A stretch of 64,000 nt of DNA from Luteimonas deserti (GCF_013425765.1 NZ_JACCJZ010000001.1:53167-117166), one strand, 5' to 3'. Counted from the first letter of the stretch, positions 9,203-19,900 are shown. Numbers and translations are program-made. The notes: generated by a model from the sequence alone, not told the origin.

Positions 9203-9912
9203 TGCTGCAGCGCCTGGTCCAGCGACGCCAGCTCGCCCGCACCGGCGGCCGCGCTGCCGAGCAAGGTGGGCTGCGGCTCGCCCTGCGCCGGACGCGTCTC
9301 GATGCAGCGCAGCTCGTCGTCCCGACCGCGCAGCACCACCGCGGCGATCCGTCCTGCGGTGCGTACGTCACGCGGGGTCAGGGTCAGGGTCCAGTCCGCC
9401 GGCACGCCGTCGGCCTCGATCGCGTAGTGCGTCTCGAGCAGGGTTCGGTCGCCGGCGAGCAGCGCGCCGAAGCTGGCCTGCAGCGCCGCCAGCTCCGGCA
9501 CCCGCGACAGCGACGCGGTCCGCGGCGTCCGGCCTGCGCGCGCGACCACCGCGTCCCCGCCGCGGATCGTGGTCGTCTCCGCATACGGCACCCGCACCTC
9601 GCGCACCAGGGTCGCGGCGTCGGGACGGCGGTACTCCCCGGCCACCACCAGCGGACGGCGCAGGGTGGCCGACAGGCGCAGCTCGACGAACGGCGTCGCC
9701 TGCGGCGGCGGCCGGGTCATGCGCTGCAGGATCCAGTCGGCATCCACCTGGCGACCGCGACTGGCCACCGGCGGCACCCGGTCGCGCGACTGGTCCGCGC
9801 GCACCGGCGCCGGGCGCGCCTGGGATTCACTGGCCTGCGGTGCGGCCGAGGCCGGCCACGTCAGCAGCATCGCCAGCAGCAGGTAGACGCGCGGCGTCGG
9901 GCGGCAGGGCAT
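9181..9912 (-). CDS. LolA-like periplasmic carrier of the pigment cluster
   Basis: 243 residues. The start at 9912 gives a signal peptide (MPCRPTPRVYLLLAMLLTWP, cleavage near ASA-AP); a longer frame upstream only translates the acyltransferase gene. The mature part shows the LolA/LolB half-barrel pattern: a WILQRM helix, RPPPQATPFVELR strand pair, RRPLVVAGEYRR and a late DWTLTLTPRD strand typical of lipoprotein carriers. It probably ferries the lipid-linked polyene across the periplasm after MMPL export. The first 86 bases overlap the upstream acyltransferase end, which is unusual. The MMPL gene starts inside its last 22 bases. Confidence 0.78.
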   Translation of the reverse strand: MPCRPTPRVYLLLAMLLTWPASAAPQASESQARPAPVRADQSRDRVPPVASRGRQVDADWILQRMTRPPPQATPFVELRLSATLRRPLVVAGEYRRPDAATLVREVRVPYAETTTIRGGDAVVARAGRTPRTASLSRVPELAALQASFGALLAGDRTLLETHYAIEADGVPADWTLTLTPRDVRTAGRIAAVVLRGRDDELRCIETRPAQGEPQPTLLGSAAAGAGELASLDQALQQCRDAAR

Positions 9913-10810
9913 CGTCGCGTTTCCAGAAGTCATAGAAGTTGAACCAGTTGTAGGGGGCATTGCGCACGTGATGTTCGAGGCGCTCCGCATAACGCCGGAT
10001 AAGTGCGCTGACACCGGCCTCGCGCTCGCGCCGGGCCAGATTGACGCCTTCGCTGAACGGCTCGAACACCAGGTCGTAGCGACGGCCCCCACGGTACAGG
10101 CCGAACGCCAGCATCACCGGCACCTTGAGCACGGCGGCGAGCAGCCAGGGGGCGACCGGGAACTCCGCCGGCGCGCCCAGGAAGGGCACGGCTTGGGTCG
10201 GCCCGCCTTCCTGGGCCCTGTCCACCAGCAGCGCGACCATCGCGCCCTCGTCCAGGGCCGCACCGATCGCCAGGGCCACCGACGGGCCGTCCTGGCTCGC
10301 GTCGATCACGGTGGAGGCGATGTCCGCGTTCAACGTGTCCAGCAGCTCGGTCATCGCCTTGCCGTGGGCGCGGTCGAGCACCACCCGGATCTTGAACTCC
10401 GGCCGCTGCCGCGACAGCACGCGCAGCACCTCGAAGCTGCCCAGGTGCGATCCGAACAGCAGCACACCGCGTCCCGCATCGAGATGCCGGTGCAGGGTGT
10501 CGAGCCCGCTGGTATGGACGTCGAAGCGACGGGTGTTCTCGCTGAGCAGGAACAACCGGTCGAGGATGGTCGCCGCGAAGGTGTGGATGTGCCGTGCGAC
10601 TTCGCCCAGCGTGGCCGGGCGGCCGAACACGCGGGACAGATACCCCCGCGAGTCGCGCCGCTCGGCGCCGCGCCGGAGCAGGAAGTAGCCGGTCACCGGC
10701 AGCAGCAGCAGGCGTGCCGGCGCGCGGCCGCAGCGCGCGGCGAATCCGCGGAACGCGGCCAGCGCTAGACGTCCGCCGCCTTCGCGACGCGCTTTCCAGT
10801 GCGCGCTCAT
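9827..10810 (-). CDS. LpxL/HtrB-like lipid acyltransferase of the pigment cluster
   Basis: 327 residues from ATG 10810. It belongs to the bacterial lauroyl/myristoyl acyltransferase family: an N-terminal anchor (LLLLPVTGYFLLR), GSHLGSFEVLR carrying an H-x4-E catalytic pair (FGSHLGSFE), a VLDRAHGKAM block, VALLVDR, and the family tail RNAPYNWFNFYDFW. In pigment loci such enzymes attach the aryl-polyene acid to a lipid carrier. The start overlaps the upstream ApeI-like dehydratase by 4 bp. The tail after NFYDFW continues for about 30 residues into the LolA gene and has no family counterpart I can name. Confidence 0.85.
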   Translation of the reverse strand: MSAHWKARREGGGRLALAAFRGFAARCGRAPARLLLLPVTGYFLLRRGAERRDSRGYLSRVFGRPATLGEVARHIHTFAATILDRLFLLSENTRRFDVHTSGLDTLHRHLDAGRGVLLFGSHLGSFEVLRVLSRQRPEFKIRVVLDRAHGKAMTELLDTLNADIASTVIDASQDGPSVALAIGAALDEGAMVALLVDRAQEGGPTQAVPFLGAPAEFPVAPWLLAAVLKVPVMLAFGLYRGGRRYDLVFEPFSEGVNLARREREAGVSALIRRYAERLEHHVRNAPYNWFNFYDFWKRDDALPPDAARLPAAGDAADVAGLGRTAGQ

Positions 10811-11118
10811 CGCGGCGCGTCGGCGGCGACGAGTTCGCCGCTCGCCAGCAGGATGCCGGCACGCTCGACGCGGAAGCGCCAGCGCCGGCCTTCGGTCGCT
10901 GTGGCCGGCTCGAATGCGATCTCGGCCTCCTCGTCCGGCAGCAGCGGCTGCACGAACTTCGTCTGCGGCAGGCGCAGCGCTCCCAGGGGCCCGTGCTCGG
11001 CCTCGATCGCCGCGACGACCCGGTCGAGGATCACCACCCCGGGCACCAGCGGGTGGCCGGGGAAATGCCCGGGCAGGCAGGGATGGGTACCCGGCACCCG
11101 CAGTGCGGCGCGGCTCAT
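10807..11118 (-). CDS. Short hotdog dehydratase, ApeI-like
   Basis: 103 residues, about the size of ApeI-type domains. The block HPCLPGHFPGHPLVPGVVIL contains the FabA/FabZ-like catalytic histidine and the GHFPGxPxxPG signature; LPQTKFVQPLLPDEEAEI is the following strand pair. It probably acts as a second 3-hydroxyacyl-ACP dehydratase for the polyene chain, alongside the ApeP-like protein at 6348-6797. Its start overlaps the PlsC-like gene's stop by 4 bp, and its stop overlaps the next acyltransferase start. Longer frames upstream are translations of the acyltransferase gene in another phase. Confidence 0.88.
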   Translation of the reverse strand: MSRAALRVPGTHPCLPGHFPGHPLVPGVVILDRVVAAIEAEHGPLGALRLPQTKFVQPLLPDEEAEIAFEPATATEGRRWRFRVERAGILLASGELVAADAPR

Positions 11119-11903
11119 GGACGCGGGTGACGGCCCAGCATCGCGGCCACGGCGTCGTGGGCCTCGCGCGCCAGGGCCTGCCGGCCGGCAGCGCCGGAGC
11201 GCCCGGCGGACGCGATGGGCGCGCCGATCGTGGCGCGCATCGGACCGCGGCGCACGCGGAAGAACCCCTGCACCGGCAGGACCGCACCGGTGCCGTGCAG
11301 GGCCACCGGCAAGACGTCGACGCCGGCGTCGATCGCGGCCTGGAACGACCCCGACTTGAACTCGCCCAGCCGCCCGTCGCGCGAACGCGTTCCTTCGGGA
11401 AACAGGCACAGGGCCTTGCCGTCGCCGAGCACCTCGGCGACCTGGCGCCGCAACTGCGGTCCCGCGCGCCGATCGTCGCGGCTGATGAACAGCATGCCGG
11501 TGGCGCAGGCGTACCCGGCGACAAAGGGCACCCGACGCATCTCCTGCTTGAGCAGGAACCGCAGCGGTACCGGCACGGCCATGAACAGCACGCAGATGTC
11601 GAGCAGCGACTCGTGATTGGCGACGACCAGATAGGGGCGCGACCAGTCGACCGCCTCTCCCCCCTCGACCGTCAGACCGCCGGCGGGCCCGACCAGCCCG
11701 GGCGCCCAGCGCGTACGGGCCATGTCCAGCGCCAGATCCCGGCGCCCGCCCAGTGCCTGGAGCAGCAGCGACACGCTGATCCAGCCCGCGGTCCACAGCA
11801 GGGTGAAGGCGAACTCGAATGCGTTGAGGACGCGCCGCGACAGCTCGGTGAGCGCGGGTGCGAGCGCCGGGGCGCGGGTCTGTCGGTATTCCATGAGGCG
11901 CAT
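11115..11903 (-). CDS. 1-acyl-glycerol-3-phosphate acyltransferase family (PlsC-like)
   Basis: 262 residues from ATG 11903, or 259 from ATG 11894; neither has a clear ribosome site. An N-terminal membrane helix (FTLLWTAGWISVSLLLQAL) is followed by the four PlsC blocks: NHESLLD (N-H-x4-D type catalytic block), GMLFISRDDRR, FPEGTRSRDG and VLPVALHGTGAVLPVQ. It would acylate a glycerolipid or pigment carrier at the inner membrane. Together with the LpxL-like protein, it gives the cluster two different acyltransferases, as is usual in aryl-polyene loci. It overlaps the following dehydratase by 4 bp; 44 bp separate it from the COG4648-like gene. Confidence 0.88.
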   Translation of the reverse strand: MRLMEYRQTRAPALAPALTELSRRVLNAFEFAFTLLWTAGWISVSLLLQALGGRRDLALDMARTRWAPGLVGPAGGLTVEGGEAVDWSRPYLVVANHESLLDICVLFMAVPVPLRFLLKQEMRRVPFVAGYACATGMLFISRDDRRAGPQLRRQVAEVLGDGKALCLFPEGTRSRDGRLGEFKSGSFQAAIDAGVDVLPVALHGTGAVLPVQGFFRVRRGPMRATIGAPIASAGRSGAAGRQALAREAHDAVAAMLGRHPRP

Positions 11904-11947
11904 AGGATACTGTGTGCCGCACGTGACGAACCGCGCCACGCACGCGG

Positions 11948-12631
11948 TCAGCGCAGCAGGTCGCGCCAGAAGACCGGGCCGAGTCCGGCCAGTTTGCGCA
12001 CGAAGCCTGCGAAGCTCGCATAGCGCCCCGGGAAGCGGCGCTTGCGGACCGCGAACTCGACCAGGAAAAACCCGCCGATCACGCCGTAATTGAGCAGGTT
12101 GGCGCACCAGGACCACTGCTCCCAGGTGATGGGCCAGGGCGAGGCCAGCCCCACGCTTTCCAGCAGGCCCGCCGGGCTGGCCAGCATGGCCAGCAGCAGG
12201 TTCGCAGCCGCCATGCCCAGCAGGGCGAGCGCCCAGGCCAGGGTCAGCGTGCGTGTGTAGCGCAGCAGTTCGGGCGCGACCGTCTCCACCGAGCCGCCTT
12301 CGATGCCGACCATGATCCGGGTGATCAGTGGCTGGCTGCCCGGTCGCAGCGTCCGTGCGAACACCCAGGCGATGGCCAGCACGAAGACCACCGGCACCAG
12401 CAGCAGCGGCAGCGCCGCATGCCCCGCGCGGTACAGGGCCCAGGCGCCGGCGGCGGCCAGCGGCAGTGCGACCCAGGCCCAGGCCCGGCGGGCGAGCAGC
12501 GGCTCGACCAGCACCATGGCGATCAACACACCGAGCGCCGCCAACGCGCAGGCGTCGCTCTGCCACAGGCTCGCCAGATGGGCCAGGGCCGCGTAGGCCA
12601 GGGCCAGCAGCAGCTGCAGCAGCAGGATCAA
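11948..12631 (-). CDS. COG4648-type membrane protein of aryl-polyene clusters
   Basis: 227 residues starting at TTG 12631, which overlaps the ACP stop codon (TTGA); no ATG precedes the first helix in frame. About seven hydrophobic segments are visible, beginning with ILLLQLLLALAYAALAHLA, then ALAALGVLIAMVLVEPLL, LPLLLVPVVFVLAIAWVFA and others. The segment TLRPGSQPLITRIMVGIEGG fits the conserved cytoplasmic block of the COG4648 proteins found beside ACPs in aryl-polyene loci, and the tail FVRKLAGLGPVFWRDLLR is basic. Molecular function is unknown. Confidence 0.75.
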   Translation of the reverse strand: MILLLQLLLALAYAALAHLASLWQSDACALAALGVLIAMVLVEPLLARRAWAWVALPLAAAGAWALYRAGHAALPLLLVPVVFVLAIAWVFARTLRPGSQPLITRIMVGIEGGSVETVAPELLRYTRTLTLAWALALLGMAAANLLLAMLASPAGLLESVGLASPWPITWEQWSWCANLLNYGVIGGFFLVEFAVRKRRFPGRYASFAGFVRKLAGLGPVFWRDLLR

Positions 12632-12897
12632 GTGGTCTTGTGCTCCTCGACATGGGCCGACAGCGCCCGCAGCGAGGCGAAGATCCGGCGGTTGTCGTCG
12701 TTGTCGGAGCGCAGCTGGAAGCCGTAACGCTTGCTGATCGCCAGGGCGAGCTCGAGGGCGTCGATCGAATCGAGGCCCAGACCGGCGTTGAACAGCGGCG
12801 CCTCGGGATCGATGTCGCCCGGCTGGACGTCTTCCAGGTTCAGGCTTTCGACCAGCAGTTCGGCGAGCGCGCGCTCGGCATCGGTTTGGGCGGACAT
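12628..12897 (-). CDS. Acyl carrier protein of the pigment cluster
   Basis: 89 residues. NAGLGLDSIDALELALAI contains the 4'-phosphopantetheine attachment serine (S44) in the usual D-S-x-(D/E)-x-x-E setting, and the rest is acidic and helical as in ACPs. The aryl-polyene chain grows as a thioester on this arm. It is the first gene of the minus-strand operon and faces the second halogenase-like gene across 131 bp, which must contain both promoters. A frame extending upstream to 13011 has arginine-rich, non-ACP sequence and is rejected. It corresponds to the small ACP (XanC-like) reported in Xanthomonas pigment loci; that match is by context only. Confidence 0.93.
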   Translation of the reverse strand: MSAQTDAERALAELLVESLNLEDVQPGDIDPEAPLFNAGLGLDSIDALELALAISKRYGFQLRSDNDDNRRIFASLRALSAHVEEHKTT

Positions 12898-12993
12898 TGC
12901 GGACTTCCGTGGACGTGACAGGGGTGCAACCTTCCGGCATCGGCTCCGCCCGCGCAAGCGCGCCACGCGCGGTGGGCCGCCCGGGGCTTCCGC

Positions 12994-12999
12994 TATGAT
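12994..12999 (+). promoter_or_regulatory. Candidate -10 box (TATGAT) for the halogenase-chorismatase operon
   Basis: TATGAT is one base from the consensus and lies 29 bases before the ATG at 13029, leaving a leader of roughly 22 bases. No strong -35 match is found 17 bases upstream. It lies in the divergent region shared with the ACP operon. Confidence 0.4.
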
Positions 13000-13028
13000 G
13001 CGCGCCTGCACGCCACCGCCCCCTCCGG

Positions 13029-14417
13029 ATGACCCCCGCTCCGACCGCTCCCGACCCCGCCACCGCGCCCTGCGAGACGTCCATCCGCGATGTGGACGTG
13101 GTGGTCATCGGCGGCGGACCGGCGGGGAGCACCGCGGCCACCCTGCTGGCCCGTGCCGGTCGGTCGGTGGTGCTGCTGGAGAAGGACGCGCACCCCCGGT
13201 TCCACATCGGTGAATCGCTGCTGCCGATGAACATGCCGATCCTCGACGAGCTGGGCGTGCTCGACCAGGTGCGTGCGATCGGTGTGCACAAGGCCGGCGC
13301 GGATTTCCCGGTGCCCGGCGTCGCGGGCGGCAGCCATGTGTTCCGCTTCACCCGCCAGCTCGACCCGCGCCACGATTTCGCCGTGCACGTGCGCCGCGAC
13401 CAGTTCGACGCGCTGCTGTTCGACCATGCGGCCGCGTCCGGGGTGCAGACGCACACCCGCACGCGGGTGACCGGCGTGCACTTCGCGGCCGACGGGCGGC
13501 CGGCGCGCGTCGACGCCGTCGCGGCCGACGGCACGTCGCTGGCACTGCGTCCGCGCTACGTGGTCGATGCGAGCGGGCGCGATACGTTTCTCTCCAGCCG
13601 GCTCAAGCTCAAGCGGCGCAATCCGGCGCACCAGTCCGCGGCGCTGTTCAGCCACTTCCGCGGCGTCGCGCGCCACCCCGGCGAAGATGCCGGCAACATC
13701 ACCATCGCCCGCTTCGACCAGGGCTGGTTCTGGCTGATTCCGTTGCCGGACGACGTGATGAGCGTCGGCGCGGTGTGTTCTCCCGACTACCTCAAGCAGC
13801 GCAGCGCCGGAGGCGGCCGCATCGACAACGAAGCGCTGCTGATGCGTACCCTGCAGGCGAATCCGGCGGTGTGGGCGCGCATGCAGGGGGCCGAGCGCGT
13901 CGCGCCGGTGCATGCCACAGGCAACTACGCTTACGGCTCGCGGCGCATGGCCGGCCCCGGCTGGGTGCTGGTGGGCGATGCCTACGCGTTCGTCGATCCC
14001 ATCTTCTCCTCGGGCGTGTACCTGGCGATGGACGGCGCCCGCGAGGCCGCGGCGCTGGTGCATGCCGCCCTGGACGCGCCGGCCCGGGAGACCGCGCTGC
14101 AGCGCGCGATGCAGGCGCGGCTCGAACGCGGCCTGCGCCACTTCACCTGGTTCATCTACCGCTTCAACACGCCGGTGATGCGGCGCCTGTTCGCGGCGCC
14201 GCGCAACGACCTGCAGATCGAACAGGCGGTGATCTCGATGCTGGCGGGCGACGTGTTCGACAATGCCGCCGTGCGCTGGCGGCTGTACATGTTCAGGCTG
14301 ATCTATGCGATCAACGCGATCGCGATCGCGCCACAGGCGCTCCGCGGCTGGCGCGCCAGGCGTCGGCAGGCGCGCGCGGGCTTTCGCGGCGACACCCTGC
14401 ACGAGGGCAATCCGTGA
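13029..14417 (+). CDS. Second flavin-dependent halogenase-like oxidoreductase
   Basis: 462 residues. FAD-binding GGGPAGSTAA (about residues 24-33), LLEKDAHPRFHIGESLLP, the W-x-W-x-I-P motif (WFWLIP, residues 233-238), a lysine at K88 in GVHKAGADF matching the catalytic lysine of halogenases, and GDAYAFVDPIFSSGVYLAMD. It shares this architecture with the 398-2047 protein but is shorter and clearly a separate gene. Related proteins are the FAD reductase/halogenase members of xanthomonadin loci. Its coupling to the chorismatase (4-bp GTGA overlap) suggests work on the 3-hydroxybenzoate-derived head group or its ACP ester. Whether it halogenates, hydroxylates or only oxidises cannot be told. Confidence 0.85.
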   Translation: MTPAPTAPDPATAPCETSIRDVDVVVIGGGPAGSTAATLLARAGRSVVLLEKDAHPRFHIGESLLPMNMPILDELGVLDQVRAIGVHKAGADFPVPGVAGGSHVFRFTRQLDPRHDFAVHVRRDQFDALLFDHAAASGVQTHTRTRVTGVHFAADGRPARVDAVAADGTSLALRPRYVVDASGRDTFLSSRLKLKRRNPAHQSAALFSHFRGVARHPGEDAGNITIARFDQGWFWLIPLPDDVMSVGAVCSPDYLKQRSAGGGRIDNEALLMRTLQANPAVWARMQGAERVAPVHATGNYAYGSRRMAGPGWVLVGDAYAFVDPIFSSGVYLAMDGAREAAALVHAALDAPARETALQRAMQARLERGLRHFTWFIYRFNTPVMRRLFAAPRNDLQIEQAVISMLAGDVFDNAAVRWRLYMFRLIYAINAIAIAPQALRGWRARRRQARAGFRGDTLHEGNP

Positions 14418-15445
14418 GCCGCCCCGCGCCGCTCCCGCCGGAGTCGCCGCCGCGGCTGCGTGTCGAGTACGTCCTCGACCGGACGCCGCAGTCCGTGCTC
14501 GCACGGCCCGACGTGCTGGCCGTGTTCGGCTTCGGCCGGGATGCGCCGCAGGTCGACGATCCGCGCTTCCTGCGCGTGCCGCTGCAGCCCCATGGCGCGG
14601 CACCGCTCGAGGTCTGGCATGCGCAGGCGCCGGTCGAGCACGGTCGCGACGGCGACGTCGCCTGGGCGCGCGACGGCCAGCTGCTGTTCGGCGCGATCGA
14701 AGTGGACGAACCAGCCGGCCATACCGGTGCCGGTGACCACAGCGGCATCCTGCTCGCCGCCGAGCATGCCTACCGCATGCTCACGCGCTTCATCGAAGCG
14801 GGCGATTACCCGCATCTGCTGCGGATCTGGAACTATCTCGACGCCATCACCCAGGGTGACGGCGATACCGAACGCTATCGCCAGTTCTGCGTCGGCCGTG
14901 CCCGTGGACTGGGCGCGTTCGACCCGACCAGCCTGCCTGCGGCGACGGCGATCGGCCGCTGCGACGACGCGCGCCGGATCCAGGTGTACTGGCTCGCGGC
15001 GCGCATGCCCGGCACTCCGGTGGAGAACCCGCGCCAGGTCAGCGCCTACCGCTATCCACGCCAGTACGGTCCCCAGGCGCCGAGCTTCGCCCGCGCGATG
15101 CTGCCGCCCGCGGGGGCGCCGATGCCGCTGATGCTTTCCGGCACCGCCAGCGTCGTCGGCCACGCCTCGATCCACGAGGGCGAACTGCTCGCCCAGCTCG
15201 ACGAGACCTTCACCAACTTCGATGCCCTGATCGACTCCGCGCGGCAGTCCCGGCCGGCGCTGCCGGCGGTCTTCGGGCCGGGCTCGCGACTGAAGATCTA
15301 TGTGCGCGATGCCGAGGACCTGCCGGTCGTCGCCGACGCGCTCGATGCGCGCTTCGGTGCCACCGTGCCGCGCGTGCTCCTGCACGCGGCGATCTGCCGG
15401 CGCGAACTGGCGCTGGAGATCGACGGCGTGCACGACGCCGCCTGA
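14414..15445 (+). CDS. xanB2: Chorismatase (XanB2-like), 3-hydroxybenzoate synthase
   Basis: 343 residues from GTG 14414, which overlaps the upstream stop. The sequence matches the pteridine-dependent-deoxygenase-like/chorismatase family: an N-terminal half with GDHSGILLAAEHAYRMLTRF and LLRIWNYLDAI, and a C-terminal half with a WLAARMPG block, NPRQVSAYRYPRQYGP, SGTASVVGHASIHEG and a final AICRRELALEIDG. In Xanthomonas, XanB2 cleaves chorismate to 3- and 4-hydroxybenzoate; the 3-isomer primes xanthomonadin and the 4-isomer feeds ubiquinone, while free acids act in diffusible-factor signalling. The length equals that of the Xanthomonas enzyme. hemB follows after 378 bp, so this is probably the last gene of its operon. 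Confidence 0.92.
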   Translation: MSRPAPLPPESPPRLRVEYVLDRTPQSVLARPDVLAVFGFGRDAPQVDDPRFLRVPLQPHGAAPLEVWHAQAPVEHGRDGDVAWARDGQLLFGAIEVDEPAGHTGAGDHSGILLAAEHAYRMLTRFIEAGDYPHLLRIWNYLDAITQGDGDTERYRQFCVGRARGLGAFDPTSLPAATAIGRCDDARRIQVYWLAARMPGTPVENPRQVSAYRYPRQYGPQAPSFARAMLPPAGAPMPLMLSGTASVVGHASIHEGELLAQLDETFTNFDALIDSARQSRPALPAVFGPGSRLKIYVRDAEDLPVVADALDARFGATVPRVLLHAAICRRELALEIDGVHDAA

Positions 15446-16813
<1,368 letters not shown>

Positions 16814-16861
16814 CCATCGCGCGGGGCGCCCGACGTCCTGCGCGCTGCCCACGCCGGAGAC

Positions 16862-16890
16862 AAAAAAACGCCCGGGCGAGCCCGGGCGTT
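16862..16890 (-). terminator. Intrinsic terminator of the subtilase gene
   Basis: AACGCCCGGG and CCCGGGCGTT (16867-16876, 16881-16890) form a ten-pair stem with loop CGAG. On the minus strand the stem is followed by seven T's. It lies 20 bases past the protease stop; on the + strand hemB may also use the stem, without a T-run. Confidence 0.85.
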
Positions 16891-16910
16891 CTCGTGCGGC
16901 CTGATCCGAC

Positions 16911-19900
16911 TCAGTTGACCGTCAGCACCACCGGCGCGGCGGCCTTCGGCATCACCGGGTCGTTGCTGGCCACGCACAGGTAGCCCACACGACGCCCGGG
17001 TGTCAGACCGGCCGCACTGAGGCGTACGCGGAAGTCCTGGCCGGCGCCCGGCTGCACCGTGCCCGCGGCCGGTGTCGCCGCCCCGATCCAGGGGGCCCCG
17101 CACGGCACCAGACCGCGCACGGTCATGCCCAGGCCCGGGAAGGCGGTGTTGGCGGTCCACGCGCCACTGCCGTTGGCGGCCACGGTCAGCGAAGCGAAGC
17201 CGCCGGTGCCGGCATTGGAGCCGTACCACGCCCAGCGGTTGGCGAACGTGCCTCGGGTCGACACCACCAGCCAGTAGCGGCCGGGCGGCAGCGTCACGGT
17301 CTGTCCGGCCGCCGGCAGGTTCAGCGAGATCACCGCATTGGCGACATCGACACCCGGGGCCGTCGGCGCGGTCGTGTAACTCCAGACCGCGGCCGCGGCG
17401 GCCGAAGTCGGGTTGCCCGCGGGCAGGCCGTTCGCGTCGGGGTAGATCGCGAAGGTCAGGGCCGTGGCAGCGGTCGGCAAGGCGGTCCCGCTGACCACGA
17501 ACCCCGGCGCGGACAGCGCGGTGAGCTGCAGCGGCTGTTCGACGACGAAGTCGTCCGCCGAATACTGGGCCAATGCGCCCGCCGCGGCAGGGTCGCTGTA
17601 GTGGGTGCCGCGGAAACCGCTGGTGACGCCGTCGCTGGAGCGCGCAACCGCGGTCAGGCCGCCGTTGCCCGTGTTGTCCACCGAATACAGCAACGGCGAG
17701 CCGCCGTCGTTGCCGACCGCGCCCACCGCCGTGCCACTGCGGCCGACAGCCAGGGCCAGCGAGATCGCATCGGGCAGGCGCACCACGGGCGCCTGCACGG
17801 CGACCGCCACCGGAAGCGTGAGCGGTGCACGCTGCACGCCGAGCACCGGCCCGCTGGACTCGAGCACCATCTCGCCGAAGGTCCAGCGGCCGTCGGCCGC
17901 GACGCCGCGGGTGTTGACGGTGATCCGAACGGACGCGGTGCCGCCGGCGGGCACCTTCAGCGTGGACGGCACCGCCGTCGCGTTGACCCCCGTGAAACGG
18001 ATGCGCCAGCTCGATGCACTGCCGTGCGGGTTGCGGAAGGTGCGCACGAAACTGCAGCTGCTGTAGCAGTTGCGGTTGGCCAGGCTCGGCTGGTTCAGCG
18101 TGGCCGCGTCGCCGCCGGTTGCCGGGTTGGCCGCCTGGTAGTTCGCGGTGGTCTCGTGCATCACCAGACCGGCGTTGATCGCACGATCCACCTGGACCCG
18201 GCCGCTGCCCTTGTCGAAGGGCGTGCCCGGGGTCACCGAATCCTCCTTGAACACCTCGGTCTTGGCGGTCAGCGCCAGGGCCGACTTGATCTCCGGCACC
18301 GACCAGCCGGGACGCGCCTGGCGGATCAGGCCCGCGGCGCCCGCCTGGTGCGGCGATGCCATCGAGGTGCCGTTGTAGAGATCGATCGCGTTCTCGAAAC
18401 CGGTGATCGTGGTCCCGGCGACGACGGCGAGAATGCTCACGCCGGGCGCGGTGATGTCGGGCTTGACCAGATTGAACGTGCCCGCCGGTCCGCGCGAGCT
18501 GAAAGCGCCCAGCGCATCGGCCGTGTTGGGCAGCACCAGCGGCGGGAACTGCACCCCGGCCGTGGCGGTGGCCGGATGCGCGCGACCGAAGTCACGCAGG
18601 GCCTCGCCTTCCGCCTGGGTGACGCCGAACGCCGGAATCGTGGTGCCGGGCACCGAGGGAATCAGGCCGGCCGGCGCATTGTTGGCGATCACCACGGCCA
18701 CGGCACCCGCGTTGCGCGCGTTGTCGGTCTTGATGGTGAACGAACACGTGCCACGCCGGACCACCGCGATCGCACCTGCGAAGGTGTCCGCCGGATACGC
18801 CGCGCACCCGTCCTCGGCGCCGTCGAACCCGGCGCTGATGCGCAGCGGCGTGCTGCCGGGGATCGTCGCGTTGAACGCCACGCCTCCGGTGCCCTCGTTG
18901 ACCAGCACTGGCGCGAGCGGCTCGGGCACGGGCGCCGGACCGGTCACGTTGAGCGCGAGCGCGAACGCACCGCGGCCATGCTGCGCGGCGGCGGTCGACG
19001 AGACCCACGGCTCAAGATGACCCATGGTGTTCGGACCCGGACCGCTGTTGCCGGCCGAGGCGGCGATGAAGATGCCGGCCTCGGTCGCGCCGAGGAAGGC
19101 CTGCGACACGGCTTCGGTCCACGGCTGCGCGCCGCCGCCGATGGAATAGTTGATGACGTCGACGATGCCGTCGGCCACGGCCTGGTTGACCGCCGCGACC
19201 GCCGAGACGTTCGGGCACAGGCCCTGTCCGGTGGCGATGTTGGTGTAGCAGATGTCGAAGGCGACGATGTTGCCGCGCGGCGCGACACCGGAGATCCGGC
19301 GCGGGTTGCCGCGGAACACCACGTCGCGGCGGTTGCCGGCCACGGTGGACGCGACATGGCTGCCGTGGCCGTTGGTGTCGCCGAAGCCCGGCTCCTCGCG
19401 GAAGCCCGGGTTGGCGCAGGTGTTGCCCGGCGCCTCGCAGACGAAGTCGTAGCCGCCGATCAGCTTGTCGTTGCAGCGCCCCGCATCGACGCCGCCGGGC
19501 GCGCACGAGCCGAGATAGGTGCCGCTGCCCAGCGGGTTGACGTGCTGGTAGCCGTCGACCGGATCGACCGCGGCGAAGGACGGTGCGCCGAAGTTGATAC
19601 CCGAGTCGAGAATGCCGAACACCACGCCCTCACCCTGGAAGCGGCCCGTGGCACCCGGCCACTCCGCGTTCCACACCGCCTCGGCGCCGATCAGGCGCGG
19701 ACCGGTATCGGTATCGAGCGCGTACTCGCGATAGGGCTCGACGAAGCGGACGTCGGCCATCTGCTCGACGCCTGCGGCTTCGGCCGGCGTGAGTTCCATC
19801 ACCACGGCGTTGATCGCGTGCTGCATGCGCCGCTCCACCGCCAGCGGCCGGCCCACCCGCAGCGCGATCGCGCCTTCGAGATCGGCCTGGCGACGTTGCA

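Noticed and set aside
6842..9427. 861-codon + strand frame opposite the MMPL exporter
   Set aside because: Composition is Gln/Arg/His/Gly-rich and it lacks membrane segments; the exporter on the other strand shows a full two-fold MMPL layout.
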